A stretch of 27,353 nt of DNA from 2-01-FULL-51-21 sp964348955 (GCA_964348955.1 CAYGEN010000006.1:1-27353), one strand, 5' to 3'. Counted from the first letter of the stretch, positions 7,737-15,112 are shown. Notes: a model not told the origin generated them from the sequence alone. Numbers and translations are program-made.

Positions 7737-9488
7737 ATGGCGGGAGAAGTTGAACAAATAAAAGAGCGTCTCTCAATTACCGAGGTTGTCGGCGCCTATG
7801 TAAAATTGGAGAAGGCGGGAAGCAGTTATCGGGCGCGGTGCCCGTTCCATTCGGAAAAAACTCCGTCTTTTTTCGTTTCGCCGGCACGCGGGAGCTATTA
7901 CTGTTTTGGCTGTGGCGCGAAAGGCGACATCTTTACATTCGTGCAAGCGTTTGAAGGGCTTGATTTTATGGGCGCTTTGAAACTCCTCGGCGAGAAAGCG
8001 GGCGTTTCTATTTTGAGCCATAGCGACCCCAATGCCGACGAGGAGAGGGCAAAACTTTTTGCGGTGCATGAATGGGCGGCGGGGTGGTATGAGGAATGTT
8101 TTCAAAAAGAGCCGCGAGCGGCGGCATATCTCCATGAGCGCGGTGTCTCCGACCAAAGCATCCGGCATTTTCGTATCGGCTACGCCTTGTCCGAATGGCG
8201 CGCGCTTTACGGCTATCTTCATGGTAAGGGATATTCAGATGCGCTGTTGGCACGCTCGGGGCTGGTGAAAGAAACGCCGAAGGGTTGCTACGACCGCTTC
8301 CGCGGGCGCATAATGTTTCCCCTTTTTGACAGTTCGGGGCGCGTGATTGCATTTTCAGGCCGCTTGTTTGACCACCCCGCTCCGACAGAGACCGCCGCGA
8401 CCGGAGAAAAAACTGAAGCGCCGAAATACGTCAACTCTCCGGAAACACTCCTCTTTTCAAAATCACGTGTTCTCTATGGCTTTGACAAGGCAAAAAATTC
8501 CATCAGAAAACATGATTTTTCAATCGTGGTTGAGGGGCAGATGGACCTCGTTCTTTCACATCAGGCGGGCTTTTCAAACACGGTTGCGCTATCCGGCACC
8601 GCACTTACCATTTTGCAACTCTCCATGCTCGCGCGCCTTTCGCAAAATGTCGTCTTTGCGTTTGACGCCGACCGCGCCGGTGTTCTTTCTTCGGGAAAAA
8701 GCGCCGAGCTCGCACTAAAAGAAGGAATGAATGTGAAGCTCTCCGCAATGCCTGCGGGCGTTGACCCCGCCGACCTCATAAGCAAAAATCCCGATGATTG
8801 GCGGAAGGTAATCAGGGAAGCGGAGCACATCGTTGAGTATTACCTTACGGTGCTCGCGGCGGAGACGAAGGATTTGCGCATGCTTCGGCTCAAAGTGCAG
8901 TCGGCGGTCCTCCCGTTCATCGCGAACATTCCAAACAAGATTGACCAGGCACATTTTGTGTCCCGCGTTGCCTCTCGTCTCAATCTTGCCGATACTCCTG
9001 TCTGGGAAGAGCTCGAAAAGCTCTCGCACATCCGTGCGCCAAGCGTGCCGGAAACTGAAGAACGCGCGGCACGCGTGCCTCCCCCATATCTCCCACGCAG
9101 GGAGCTCATTGTTCGCAAGATTCTTGGCATTCTTTTGTGGCAGGAGGGTACGGCTCATCCTGCGATTGACACGGTGGCGCTTCGGGCGCGCCTTAAAGAG
9201 ACGCTCGGAGATTCGGCGTCGGAACAAATCGCTTCCGTGGAAGATTTTGGAAAGAAAGAAGCGTTTATTTTTGAGGCGGAAGGGGCATACGAAAACCCAG
9301 AACAGATTTCTCTTGAAGTTGAAGATTTGCTTCAGCACCTTACGCTTGAGAAGGCGCGTCAGGAGCTTACCTCTGCAACCGAAGCGCTTCGCTTTGCCGA
9401 AACCAAACACGATGAGGCGGGGATTGCGGAGGCGCTTCAGAATGTTAAGCGGCTTTCCGCGGGCGTTTCGCGTCTTACCACAAAGTGA
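7737..9488 (+). CDS. dnaG: DNA primase DnaG
   Basis: Synthesises RNA primers at the replication fork. The 583-aa protein has the CHC2 zinc-binding motif near its start (C35, H38, C56, C59), then the TOPRIM catalytic core with VVEGQMD (about 262-268) and the metal-binding FDADRAG (about 308-314). The C-terminal region (about 430-583) is the DnaB-interaction/helical part and is less conserved. The start ATG gives the standard N-terminus ending helix-then-CPFH. It is followed by rpoD after 14 nt, a pairing known from the macromolecular-synthesis operon of many bacteria. A promoter-like TACACT lies across its stop codon and could drive rpoD separately. Confidence 0.97.
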   Translation: MAGEVEQIKERLSITEVVGAYVKLEKAGSSYRARCPFHSEKTPSFFVSPARGSYYCFGCGAKGDIFTFVQAFEGLDFMGALKLLGEKAGVSILSHSDPNADEERAKLFAVHEWAAGWYEECFQKEPRAAAYLHERGVSDQSIRHFRIGYALSEWRALYGYLHGKGYSDALLARSGLVKETPKGCYDRFRGRIMFPLFDSSGRVIAFSGRLFDHPAPTETAATGEKTEAPKYVNSPETLLFSKSRVLYGFDKAKNSIRKHDFSIVVEGQMDLVLSHQAGFSNTVALSGTALTILQLSMLARLSQNVVFAFDADRAGVLSSGKSAELALKEGMNVKLSAMPAGVDPADLISKNPDDWRKVIREAEHIVEYYLTVLAAETKDLRMLRLKVQSAVLPFIANIPNKIDQAHFVSRVASRLNLADTPVWEELEKLSHIRAPSVPETEERAARVPPPYLPRRELIVRKILGILLWQEGTAHPAIDTVALRARLKETLGDSASEQIASVEDFGKKEAFIFEAEGAYENPEQISLEVEDLLQHLTLEKARQELTSATEALRFAETKHDEAGIAEALQNVKRLSAGVSRLTTK

Positions 9489-9494
9489 TACACT
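9489..9494 (+). promoter_or_regulatory. -10 element of rpoD (leaderless)
   Basis: TACACT, directly after the dnaG stop codon, has only 8 nt between it and the rpoD ATG at 9503. This matches the leaderless pattern seen at dnaG, uvrB and ddl. It would let rpoD be transcribed independently of dnaG. Confidence 0.45.
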
Positions 9495-9502
9495 AGCGCA
9501 GT

Positions 9503-10759
9503 ATGGTTACTACAAAGAGGAAAAAGGCAAAAAAAGCCCTTAAAAAGAGCGCGGTGCGGCGAAAAGCTGCGCACGGGGCAAAGCGCCACGTTAGAGGGAT
9601 GCCCAAACGCACGGCGAAGGCAAAGCGCCGGTTGAAGAGGAACAGAGCGTCTAGGGTCGCGCCGAAAGCGGCAAAGCCATCCAAGAAAGAAATGCTTGAG
9701 CGCGCAAAAGTGGGGCGGCTTCTTGAGAAAGGTCGCGAGCACGGCTATGTAACGTACGACGAAATTCTTAAAGAATTTCCGACGGTTGAGGAGAACATTT
9801 TCTTTTTGGAAGAGCTGTACGAAAAACTAAGTGTTGCGGGCATTGATGTGCTTGAAGGCGGCGGTATGCTTGATGCCAGTTCCGCAGACGAGCTTCTTGA
9901 TAAAAAAAATGTCTACAAACGCCAATCAAGCACCTACGACTCCATTCAGATGTACCTTCGCGAAATCGGCCAGTATCCGCTTCTCACCACGCCGCAAGAG
10001 CGTGAGCTCGCGAAGCGCGTCATGGAAGGCGAGGTGGAAGCAAAAAATCTGCTCGCCCGCGCAAACTTGCGTCTCGTCGTCTCCATCGCCAAGCGCTATG
10101 TGGGACGCAGTCCCGACCTGACGCTCCTCGACCTCATTCAAGAGGGCAACCTCGGTTTGTTTAAGGCCGTAGACAAGTTTGATTACACTAAGGGCTACAA
10201 ATTTTCAACCTACGCCACCTGGTGGATTCGACAAGCGATAACGCGCGCGCTCGCCGACCAATCCCGCACCATTCGCATTCCCGTGCACATGGTGGAAACC
10301 ATTGCCAAGTACAAGCAGATTTCTCGTCGGCTATCGCAGGATTTGGGACGCGACCCTCTGCCGGAAGAAATTGCAACGGAGATGGGCGTGGATGTTGAAA
10401 AAATTTACAACATTGAAAAAATTAATCAGGATACCATCTCGCTTGAATCTCCGGTTGGCGACGACGATGATAAATCAACGCTTGGCGACTTTATCCCCGA
10501 TGATAAAATTCTCTCTCCCGACAAGGAAACCTCGCGGCGCATTTTGGCCGACCAGATTCAGGAAATTCTCTCTGACCTTTCTCCAAAGGAACGCAAGATT
10601 TTAGAAATGCGCCATGGACTCACGGACGGTATCTACCACACGCTTGAGGAAGTGGGGAGGGAGTTTGGCGTTACCAGGGAGCGCATTCGACAAATTGAGG
10701 CGAAAGCACTTGAGCGCATTCGCCTCCACGACAAAGCGAAGCGACTGAAGAACTATTGA
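9503..10759 (+). CDS. rpoD: RNA polymerase principal sigma factor (sigma-70, RpoD/SigA)
   Basis: Primary sigma factor directing RNA polymerase to housekeeping promoters. The 418-aa protein contains regions 1.2-2.4 (from SSTYDSIQMYLREIGQYPLL through NLRLVVSIAKRYV, LDLIQEGNLGLFKAVDKFDY and FSTYATWWIRQAI), region 3, and region 4 with the -35-binding helix-turn-helix (LEEVGREFGVTRERIRQIEAKALERIR). Region 1.1-like sequence is at about 63-115. The first 62 residues contain about 28 Lys/Arg and no Asp/Glu, an unusually basic extension. The many TTGACA/TATACT-type promoters in the window suit this factor. It is the second gene after dnaG and is followed by a palindrome-rich spacer. Confidence 0.97.
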   Translation: MVTTKRKKAKKALKKSAVRRKAAHGAKRHVRGMPKRTAKAKRRLKRNRASRVAPKAAKPSKKEMLERAKVGRLLEKGREHGYVTYDEILKEFPTVEENIFFLEELYEKLSVAGIDVLEGGGMLDASSADELLDKKNVYKRQSSTYDSIQMYLREIGQYPLLTTPQERELAKRVMEGEVEAKNLLARANLRLVVSIAKRYVGRSPDLTLLDLIQEGNLGLFKAVDKFDYTKGYKFSTYATWWIRQAITRALADQSRTIRIPVHMVETIAKYKQISRRLSQDLGRDPLPEEIATEMGVDVEKIYNIEKINQDTISLESPVGDDDDKSTLGDFIPDDKILSPDKETSRRILADQIQEILSDLSPKERKILEMRHGLTDGIYHTLEEVGREFGVTRERIRQIEAKALERIRLHDKAKRLKNY

Positions 10760-10800
10760 CTTTTCATCCGCGCACCATAGCCGACATTTTTCTCTCAAGG

Positions 10801-10841
10801 GTTAAACACCCAAGTGTTAATACCGAGTGTTTAACACTTGG
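10801..10841. repeat. Nested palindromic element downstream of rpoD
   Basis: Two mutually exclusive perfect stems overlap: GTTAAACAC (10801-10809) with GTGTTTAAC (10827-10835), and CCAAGTGTTAA (10810-10820) with TTAACACTTGG (10831-10841). The core ACCGAGTGTTT (10822-10832) is also found in the palindrome inside uvrC (23403-23413). This may serve as the rpoD transcript end, but no T-run follows. Confidence 0.6.
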
Positions 10842-10891
10842 TCGGCGATTGCGTATTAAAATTGCGGTACTACGTTCACCTTCGTTCCGGG

Positions 10892-10925
10892 TCTATTCTC
10901 TAATTCGCGCGAATTAGAGAATAGA
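10892..10925. repeat. Perfect 34-bp palindrome
   Basis: The two 17-bp halves (TCTATTCTCTAATTCGC at 10892-10908 and its exact complement at 10909-10925) meet with no spacer. The ends (TCTATTCT and AGAATAGA) are shared with the palindrome inside tgt (15523-15530 and 15549-15556). It is either a mobile palindromic element or a cruciform or protein-binding site. Confidence 0.7.
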
Positions 10926-10988
10926 TGAAATAAAAATTGATAATGGATGCGCGAGGTACTTGCGATATCCATTTTAAAAGATAAGAAG

Positions 10989-11017
10989 TAAGGGCGGACC
11001 CGGAAGGTCCGCCCTTA
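10989..11017. terminator. GC-rich hairpin, possible terminator
   Basis: A perfect 12-bp stem, TAAGGGCGGACC (10989-11000) and GGTCCGCCCTTA (11006-11017), encloses a CGGAA loop. No T-run follows on either strand, so termination is uncertain. It separates rpoD from the dehydrogenase operon. Confidence 0.4.
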
Positions 11018-11113
11018 AGCGGCATTAAACGGTACGTAACACCATGTTCCCCTCACCTTATTCTTTCACCGAAGGGTTTTGATATAGGTTTTCATGGAAT
11101 CCTCGTACTCGTG

Positions 11114-11119
11114 TATACT
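11114..11119 (+). promoter_or_regulatory. -10 element upstream of the SDR gene
   Basis: TATACT in the context CGTGTATACTT. The predicted start near 11126 gives a leader of about 40 nt before ATG 11166. The ATG at 11094 lies upstream of this box and is therefore unlikely to be the start codon. Confidence 0.5.
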
Positions 11120-11165
11120 TATTAAAGAGAGCATACGCGTTACCAACAGGATAATCACGCACATC

Positions 11166-11927
11166 ATGTTTGAACTCAAGGGGAAAGTCGCGCTTGTTAC
11201 CGGTGCGCGTCGCGGTATGGGCAGGACGCATGCGGTCGCACTCGCCGCGCAGGGCGCAAAGGTTATTGTTACCGATATTGACGAAGGCGAGTGCCTTTCG
11301 GTCGTGGAAGAAATTACCGCCGCGGGCGGGGAAGCTGTGTGCTTTACGCTCAATGTCTCCAATGCCAAAGAGGTGGACTCGGTGATAACTCAAGCGGTCA
11401 AGAAATTCGGCCGACTGGATATTTTGGTAAACAACGCCGGCATTTACCAGCCGAAACCCGCTCTGGAGCTCACGGAAGAGGAATGGGAACGCACCATTGA
11501 TATTAATTTGAAGGGACAGTTTTTGTGCGCTAAACGCGCGGCACAAGAAATGGCGAAAAATAATTGGGGGCGCATCATCGGCATTGCCTCCATTGCTTCA
11601 GGCGGCGTCGGGGTGGGTATCGGCGGCAGTGCGCACTATACCGCCTCAAAAGGCGGAGTTATAGGCATGAGCGAGACGCTTGCGGTTGAATGGGCGCCGC
11701 TTGGCATCACCGTTAATGTCATCGCGCCCGGCGCTATTGATACGCCGATGACGCAGGCAGGAAATATTCCAAAGGAGCAGATGGACGCGCTTCTCTCGGG
11801 AGTTCCTCTGAAGCGTATCGGGAAACCCGAGGAGGTCTCCGCGGCGGTTGTCTTTCTCGCCTCCGAGGAAGCGAGTTATATCACGGGTGCAACGCTCTAC
11901 GTGGACGGCGGGTGGCTTGCGACATAG
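11166..11927 (+). CDS. Short-chain dehydrogenase/reductase (FabG-like)
   Basis: NAD(P)-dependent oxidoreductase with a classical SDR fold, 253 aa. Visible motifs are the cofactor loop TGARRGMG near residues 11-18, the NNAG strand motif, the catalytic Ser (IASIAS), YTASK containing the catalytic Tyr and Lys, and the C-terminal ITGATLYVDGGW. The acidic residues after beta-2 (TDIDEGE) favour NAD over NADP, by family rule. The start is set at ATG 11166, where homology begins (FELKGKVALVTG); the reading frame is open back to 11094, but that part overlaps the promoter. It is probably co-transcribed with the flavoprotein gene 42 nt downstream. The substrate is unknown; 3-oxoacyl-ACP reductase is possible, but no other fatty-acid synthesis gene is nearby. 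Confidence 0.85.
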   Translation: MFELKGKVALVTGARRGMGRTHAVALAAQGAKVIVTDIDEGECLSVVEEITAAGGEAVCFTLNVSNAKEVDSVITQAVKKFGRLDILVNNAGIYQPKPALELTEEEWERTIDINLKGQFLCAKRAAQEMAKNNWGRIIGIASIASGGVGVGIGGSAHYTASKGGVIGMSETLAVEWAPLGITVNVIAPGAIDTPMTQAGNIPKEQMDALLSGVPLKRIGKPEEVSAAVVFLASEEASYITGATLYVDGGWLAT

Positions 11928-11969
11928 TTGAATCAAGGGTTCTTTTACTCCTACTTTTGAAATAGATTT

Positions 11970-12692
11970 ATGGCAAAATATCAGTCAAAACTGATTGAAA
12001 AGCGAGAGCTTGCGGCCGGCGTCATGGCATTTCGTTTTGAAAAGCCAGACGATTTTTTATTTAAGCCCGGTCAGCACGTGGACATTATCCTTGAAGAACT
12101 CACGGATGTGGATGAGCGGGGCGCGGGGCGTGACCTCTCCATCGCCTCGGCGCCGCATGAGCCGTGGATTGAAATCGCGACACGTATCGGCCCGTCACGT
12201 TTTAAGCAGGCGCTTCGCGACTTGTCGGACGGAAGCGCGGTTCTCTTAAAAGGACCGGGTGGTGACTTTATGCTTCATGGCGACCACGCCCGTTCGGCGG
12301 TATTTTTGACCGGCGGCATTGGCATAACACCCGTGCGAAGCATCCTGCGTAATGCCGCGCATGAAAAATTGCCGCACCGACTGTTTCTCTTTTATGCCAA
12401 TCGCACCTTACAAGAGGCGTTGTATTGGAGCGACCTTGAAAAGGCGGCTGTGGACAATCCAAACCTGACGTTCATCGGCACCATGACGCGGCTTCCCGAA
12501 GGAGTGCAAAGTTGGAGCGGGGAGCGAGGGCGCATCACGAAGGGAATGGTGGAGAAATATATTTCTCCCGATACCGCGCCGGTATTTTATCTCACCGGTT
12601 CGGAGAGTTTCGTAAAGGCCATGCGCGCGGTTGCCGAAGAGCTCGGCGCCGACGATATCTCTGTCCGCGTGGAGGAATTTCCCGGTTATTAA
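11970..12692 (+). CDS. Ferredoxin-NADP(+) reductase-like FAD/NAD(P)-binding oxidoreductase
   Basis: A 240-aa flavoprotein of the ferredoxin-NADP reductase superfamily. It shows the FAD-binding barrel (FKPGQHVDI, then RDLSIASAP as the RxxS flavin motif), the NAD(P)-binding half beginning with the glycine motif TGGIGITPVRSIL (about 111-123), and the C-terminal EEFPGY, with a terminal aromatic residue typical of these enzymes. There is no 2Fe-2S cluster domain and no flavodoxin domain, so an electron partner must be supplied elsewhere. It sits 42 nt behind the short-chain dehydrogenase, suggesting a shared redox role, but the reaction cannot be named from sequence. Confidence 0.8.
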   Translation: MAKYQSKLIEKRELAAGVMAFRFEKPDDFLFKPGQHVDIILEELTDVDERGAGRDLSIASAPHEPWIEIATRIGPSRFKQALRDLSDGSAVLLKGPGGDFMLHGDHARSAVFLTGGIGITPVRSILRNAAHEKLPHRLFLFYANRTLQEALYWSDLEKAAVDNPNLTFIGTMTRLPEGVQSWSGERGRITKGMVEKYISPDTAPVFYLTGSESFVKAMRAVAEELGADDISVRVEEFPGY

Positions 12693-12788
12693 GACATCAT
12701 GCCCTTGCCCGCGGACTCTAAGGACTCTAAGCGGCTTCCGGTGTGGCAAAACAGTGGACAGCGAACTGGTGAATTTGCGGTGGCATTC

Positions 12789-12827
12789 TATAATAGGAAC
12801 ACGAGGTCGATGTATACGCACTATAAT
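12789..12827 (+). promoter_or_regulatory. Two TATAAT boxes upstream of the DUF378 gene
   Basis: Perfect -10 hexamers TATAAT occur at 12789-12794 and 12822-12827. The second leaves 14 nt to the ATG at 12842. No good -35 is seen for either. A tandem 9-bp repeat (GGACTCTAA twice) lies upstream near 12713-12730. Confidence 0.45.
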
Positions 12828-12841
12828 ATTGTGAACCACAC

Positions 12842-13078
12842 ATGAAGATACTTCACATGGTCGCGTTCACGCTCGTCATTATCGGTGGCCTTAACTGGCT
12901 CGGCGTTGTGTTTGGCTGGGAAATCGGCAACCTTTTTGGCGGCATGGAAGCATCAGTATCAAAAATTATTTACGGGCTGGTTGGCCTTTCCGCCATCTAT
13001 CTCGTGGTTACCCATAAGAAAGATTGCCGAGCTTGTTCCTCGACAGGGTCTCCTATGGGAGGTAACCCGGCAATGTAA
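12842..13078 (+). CDS. DUF378 family small membrane protein
   Basis: A 78-aa protein with two predicted membrane helices. The first includes VIIGGLNWLGV and the second IIYGLVGLSAIYLVV; the GGLNWL and LVGLSAIYL pattern is the signature of DUF378. The family's function is unknown. The C-terminus carries a Cys pair (CRAC) after HKKD. The start ATG overlaps the stop of a 48-codon upstream frame (ATGA), which is probably accidental. It is followed by a strong hairpin terminator at 13107-13146. Confidence 0.8.
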   Translation: MKILHMVAFTLVIIGGLNWLGVVFGWEIGNLFGGMEASVSKIIYGLVGLSAIYLVVTHKKDCRACSSTGSPMGGNPAM

Positions 13079-13106
13079 ACGACGTATCCCCGGCATATTC
13101 TAAAAG

Positions 13107-13146
13107 AAACACCCTCGGCGCTTTGACCAAAGCACCGAGGGTGTTT
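13107..13146. terminator. Intrinsic terminator (probably bidirectional)
   Basis: AAACACCCTCGG (13107-13118) pairs perfectly with CCGAGGGTGTTT (13135-13146), and the inner GCTTT/AAAGC adds 5 bp after one mismatch. T-rich sequence on the right and A-rich sequence on the left suit termination of the DUF378 gene transcript. The msrA -10 box follows within 6 nt. Confidence 0.75.
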
Positions 13147-13151
13147 CGTGC

Positions 13152-13157
13152 TACACT
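13152..13157 (+). promoter_or_regulatory. -10 element of msrA
   Basis: TACACT in the context CGTGCTACACT, with an extended TG one base before the hexamer. There are 16 nt to ATG 13174. Confidence 0.5.
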
Positions 13158-13173
13158 CATACGGATAATATAT

Positions 13174-13665
13174 ATGACCAACGCCGATACTAAAACTTCA
13201 GTTGCGACTTTTGCCGCTGGCTGTTTTTGGAGCGTTGAGGAAACCTTTCGGCAAGTGAAAGGCGTCGTGGACGTCGTGGTCGGCTACACTGGCGGCACTA
13301 CGTTGCATCCAACCTACGAGCAGGTGTGCACGGGAACGACGGGGCATGCCGAAGCCGTTCGGGTATCCTACAATCCGTTGGTCGTATCGTACCAAGAGCT
13401 CCTCTGGGTATTTTTTGAACACCACACTCCGACGACAAAGAATCGACAAGGACCGGACATTGGCCACCAGTATCGCTCGGCGATTTTCTATCACACAGAT
13501 AGCGAGCGGCAGAAAGCCGAGAAAATAATTACCGAACTTACGAACAAAAAACGATTTTCAGGACGTATGGTTACCGAGCTTGTACCTGCGGAGGTCTTTT
13601 GGCGGGCAGAGGAATACCACCAACACTACCTCCAAAAACACAGCCTTGCGGTTTGTCCCGCATAA
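13174..13665 (+). CDS. msrA: Peptide-methionine (S)-S-oxide reductase MsrA
   Basis: Repairs oxidised methionine (the S-sulfoxide) in proteins. The 163-aa protein has the catalytic GCFW motif with Cys17, the downstream VGYTGG and the GHAEAVRV motif, and the GPDIGHQYRSAIFY region that completes the MsrA fold. A Cys three residues from the C-terminus (VCPA) may act as resolving cysteine. The ATG at 13174 is chosen because it lies 16 nt after a good -10 box; the frame is open to 13123, but that part is inside a terminator hairpin and the promoter. No msrB domain is fused to it. Confidence 0.95.
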   Translation: MTNADTKTSVATFAAGCFWSVEETFRQVKGVVDVVVGYTGGTTLHPTYEQVCTGTTGHAEAVRVSYNPLVVSYQELLWVFFEHHTPTTKNRQGPDIGHQYRSAIFYHTDSERQKAEKIITELTNKKRFSGRMVTELVPAEVFWRAEEYHQHYLQKHSLAVCPA

Positions 13666-13680
13666 TCGTATTCTCATACT

Positions 13681-13815
13681 ATGGCAAAAAAAGAAATTAA
13701 ACATCACGGGAAAACACCGCCTTCTGGAGTATGGCGCAGCCACCGGCTTGAGGGGAAAGTTGAAAATCGCGGTATTAAGGCTCAGCGAAAACCCAAACAA
13801 AAAGAAGGCAAGTAA
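13681..13815 (+). CDS. Small basic protein, 44 aa, hypothetical
   Basis: ATG 13681 to TAA 13813-13815 encodes a Lys/Arg/His-rich peptide beginning MAKKEIKHHGKTPPSG and ending RKPKQKEGK. TATTCT at about 13669-13674 precedes the ATG by few bases, in line with the leaderless style of this genome. I recognise no family. The composition suggests nucleic-acid or ribosome binding, which is inference only. It lies 15 nt after msrA. Confidence 0.4.
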   Translation: MAKKEIKHHGKTPPSGVWRSHRLEGKVENRGIKAQRKPKQKEGK

Positions 13816-13852
13816 CGCGCATGGTGAGGGGTAATATTAGGTCAGTATCCGC

Positions 13853-13881
13853 TTGCATTTTTTTACGGGCTGTTTTAGGAT
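13853..13881 (+). promoter_or_regulatory. Promoter of the RRM protein gene
   Basis: TTGCAT (13853-13858), 17-bp spacer, TAGGAT (13876-13881). It predicts a leader of about 90 nt before ATG 13976, long for this window. Cold-shock-type RNA-binding genes elsewhere often have such leaders. Confidence 0.45.
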
Positions 13882-13975
13882 AGCCAATACCTTGTGTAAG
13901 TTCTCGTTTGCCGTTGTGTTCAACTGCGGAGAGGTCGTCTTACATCGAAAGGGTTAGTGAGTTAATTGAAACGCA

Positions 13976-14275
13976 ATGGCAAAGAAATTGTATATCGGGG
14001 GATTGCCTTACAGCACAACTGATAGCGATCTTACCGACGCTTTCTCAAAAGCGGGGACCGTGGAATCAGCGGTGGTTATCACCGACCGAATGACCGGCCG
14101 CTCAAAGGGATTCGGTTTCGTTGAAATGGCATCTGACGCAGATGCCACTTCCGCGATTGAAATGTGGAATGGTAAGGAACTCGCCGGACGCACGATTACC
14201 GTAGATGCCGCACGGCCCATGACGGAACGCGCGCCTCGGCAATTCGGCGGCAACGATCGCGGTGGACGCTACTAA
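13976..14275 (+). CDS. RRM-domain RNA-binding protein
   Basis: A 99-aa protein with one RNA-recognition motif. RNP2 is LYIGGL (5-10), RNP1 is KGFGFVEM (44-51), with the usual spacing and a short Gly/Arg-containing tail ending NDRGGRY. Single-RRM proteins of this size in bacteria bind single-stranded RNA and are often cold-inducible; that role here is inference. It has its own promoter with a long leader and a strong terminator after a 16-bp palindrome. Two of the rare GATC sites of the window (14027, 14255) are inside this 300-bp gene. Confidence 0.92.
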   Translation: MAKKLYIGGLPYSTTDSDLTDAFSKAGTVESAVVITDRMTGRSKGFGFVEMASDADATSAIEMWNGKELAGRTITVDAARPMTERAPRQFGGNDRGGRY

Positions 14276-14280
14276 ACAAA

Positions 14281-14296
14281 CGGTATAGCTATACCG
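14281..14296. repeat. Perfect 16-bp palindrome
   Basis: CGGTATAGCTATACCG, six bases after the RRM gene stop codon and just before its terminator. Too short to be decisive; it could be a protein-binding site or part of the transcript end. Confidence 0.5.
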
Positions 14297-14333
14297 AAAC
14301 AACACAACCCCCACTCCGGGGGTTTTGTTGTTT
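14297..14333. terminator. Intrinsic terminator after RRM gene
   Basis: The stem AAACAACACAACCCCC/GGGGGTTTTGTTGTTT, with one mismatch, encloses the loop ACTCC. A-rich on the left and T-rich on the right, so it may work in both directions. It isolates the RRM gene from the FKBP gene. Confidence 0.8.
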
Positions 14334-14343
14334 GCACGGGATT

Positions 14344-14352
14344 TGCTATACT
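14344..14352 (+). promoter_or_regulatory. Extended -10 promoter of FKBP gene
   Basis: TGC followed by TATACT (14347-14352), giving an extended -10. There are 28 nt to ATG 14381. Confidence 0.55.
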
Positions 14353-14380
14353 GTACGCATATCATATTATCAGCACGCAA

Positions 14381-14872
14381 ATGAGAAAACTCAAGACAAA
14401 CGAATACATTGCAGTAGCAGTCGGTGTTACCTTGGCAGGGTTTGTTTTTATTAGCTCAGGTGTTGTCCAGCAATATTTTGGATTGTCTGGCCGTTCGGCA
14501 AATGTAAATTCGGAAATTCCTATGGCACAAGATGAAAATACAGCGGGTCTTTTAGTCCAAGACACGATTACCGGTACCGGTAGTGAGGCAGTTCCGGGCA
14601 AAATCGTAACCGTGAATTACGTTGGGACGCTCAAGGACGGCACAAAATTTGACAGCTCCATTGACCGCGGCGTGCCGTTTGAGTTTACGCTTGGCGACGG
14701 TCAGGTGATTGAGGGTTGGGAGCGGGGTTTCGTTGGTATGAAAGTGGGCGGCAAGCGACTGCTCATTATTCCACCCGAGCTTGCCTACGGTAATCGGCAG
14801 ATAGGCCCCATTCCTCCAAACTCAACGCTCGTATTTACGGTTGATTTACTCGGTGTTCGCGACGTACAGTAA
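14381..14872 (+). CDS. Membrane-anchored FKBP-type peptidyl-prolyl cis-trans isomerase
   Basis: Protein-folding catalyst that isomerises Xaa-Pro bonds. The 163-aa protein starts with a short basic stretch and a hydrophobic segment (about residues 9-30, EYIAVAVGVTLAGFVFISSG), probably an uncleaved signal anchor that places the domain outside the cytoplasmic membrane. The FKBP domain covers about 55-163, with VTVNYVGTLKDGTKFDSS, FTLGDGQVIEGWERGFVGMKVGG and the IPPELAYG/IPPNSTLVFTVDLL pocket. It has its own promoter; the palindrome-rich spacer follows. Confidence 0.93.
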   Translation: MRKLKTNEYIAVAVGVTLAGFVFISSGVVQQYFGLSGRSANVNSEIPMAQDENTAGLLVQDTITGTGSEAVPGKIVTVNYVGTLKDGTKFDSSIDRGVPFEFTLGDGQVIEGWERGFVGMKVGGKRLLIIPPELAYGNRQIGPIPPNSTLVFTVDLLGVRDVQ

Positions 14873-14925
14873 AAGTAGGCAGAAAATAAACGAACCCCAA
14901 AACTATTCTTTAGGTTAGTTTTTTT

Positions 14926-15079
14926 GAGAACCGAAGGTTCAAAACGCCCACCCGCTCTTTCCGCAGAAAGAGCGGGTTCGCGGCTCACCTGCGCGAAGAG
15001 TAAAAAAACTCCATCGCGATAGCCATATCGTCTCCACAAACCGCATTCCGCCTCCACGAGCTTGCGGGAGCGGTTTGTG
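14926..15079. repeat. Cluster of hairpins between FKBP gene and tgt
   Basis: Three elements are seen: GAACC/GGTTC (14928-14940); the perfect 11-bp stem CCCGCTCTTTC (14951-14961) with GAAAGAGCGGG (14966-14976); and CACAAACCGC (15035-15044) with GCGGTTTGTG (15070-15079), which has further pairing inside. No gene is visible in 14873-15134. One of these may terminate the FKBP transcript, although only short T-runs are present. Confidence 0.5.
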
Positions 15080-15112
15080 AAGTAATTTAGTGGAGGATTA
15101 TGCCGGTGTTTG

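Larger units (their letters stand above)
10760..11165. other. Gene-free spacer rich in palindromes
   Basis: About 400 nt without a credible gene. It holds the nested palindromes at 10801-10841 and 10892-10925, the GC-rich hairpin at 10989-11017 and the promoter of the dehydrogenase gene, each listed separately. Between 10926 and 10988 I see only AT-rich sequence. Confidence 0.6.

Noticed and set aside
8715..9410. Long reverse-strand frame within dnaG (231 codons)
   Set aside because: Arg/Phe-rich shadow with no recognisable domain opposite a clear DnaG C-terminus.
12699..12845. 48-codon frame whose stop overlaps the DUF378 gene start (ATGA)
   Set aside because: The product resembles nothing, it spans two TATAAT boxes, and the overlap can arise by chance; kept only as a note.
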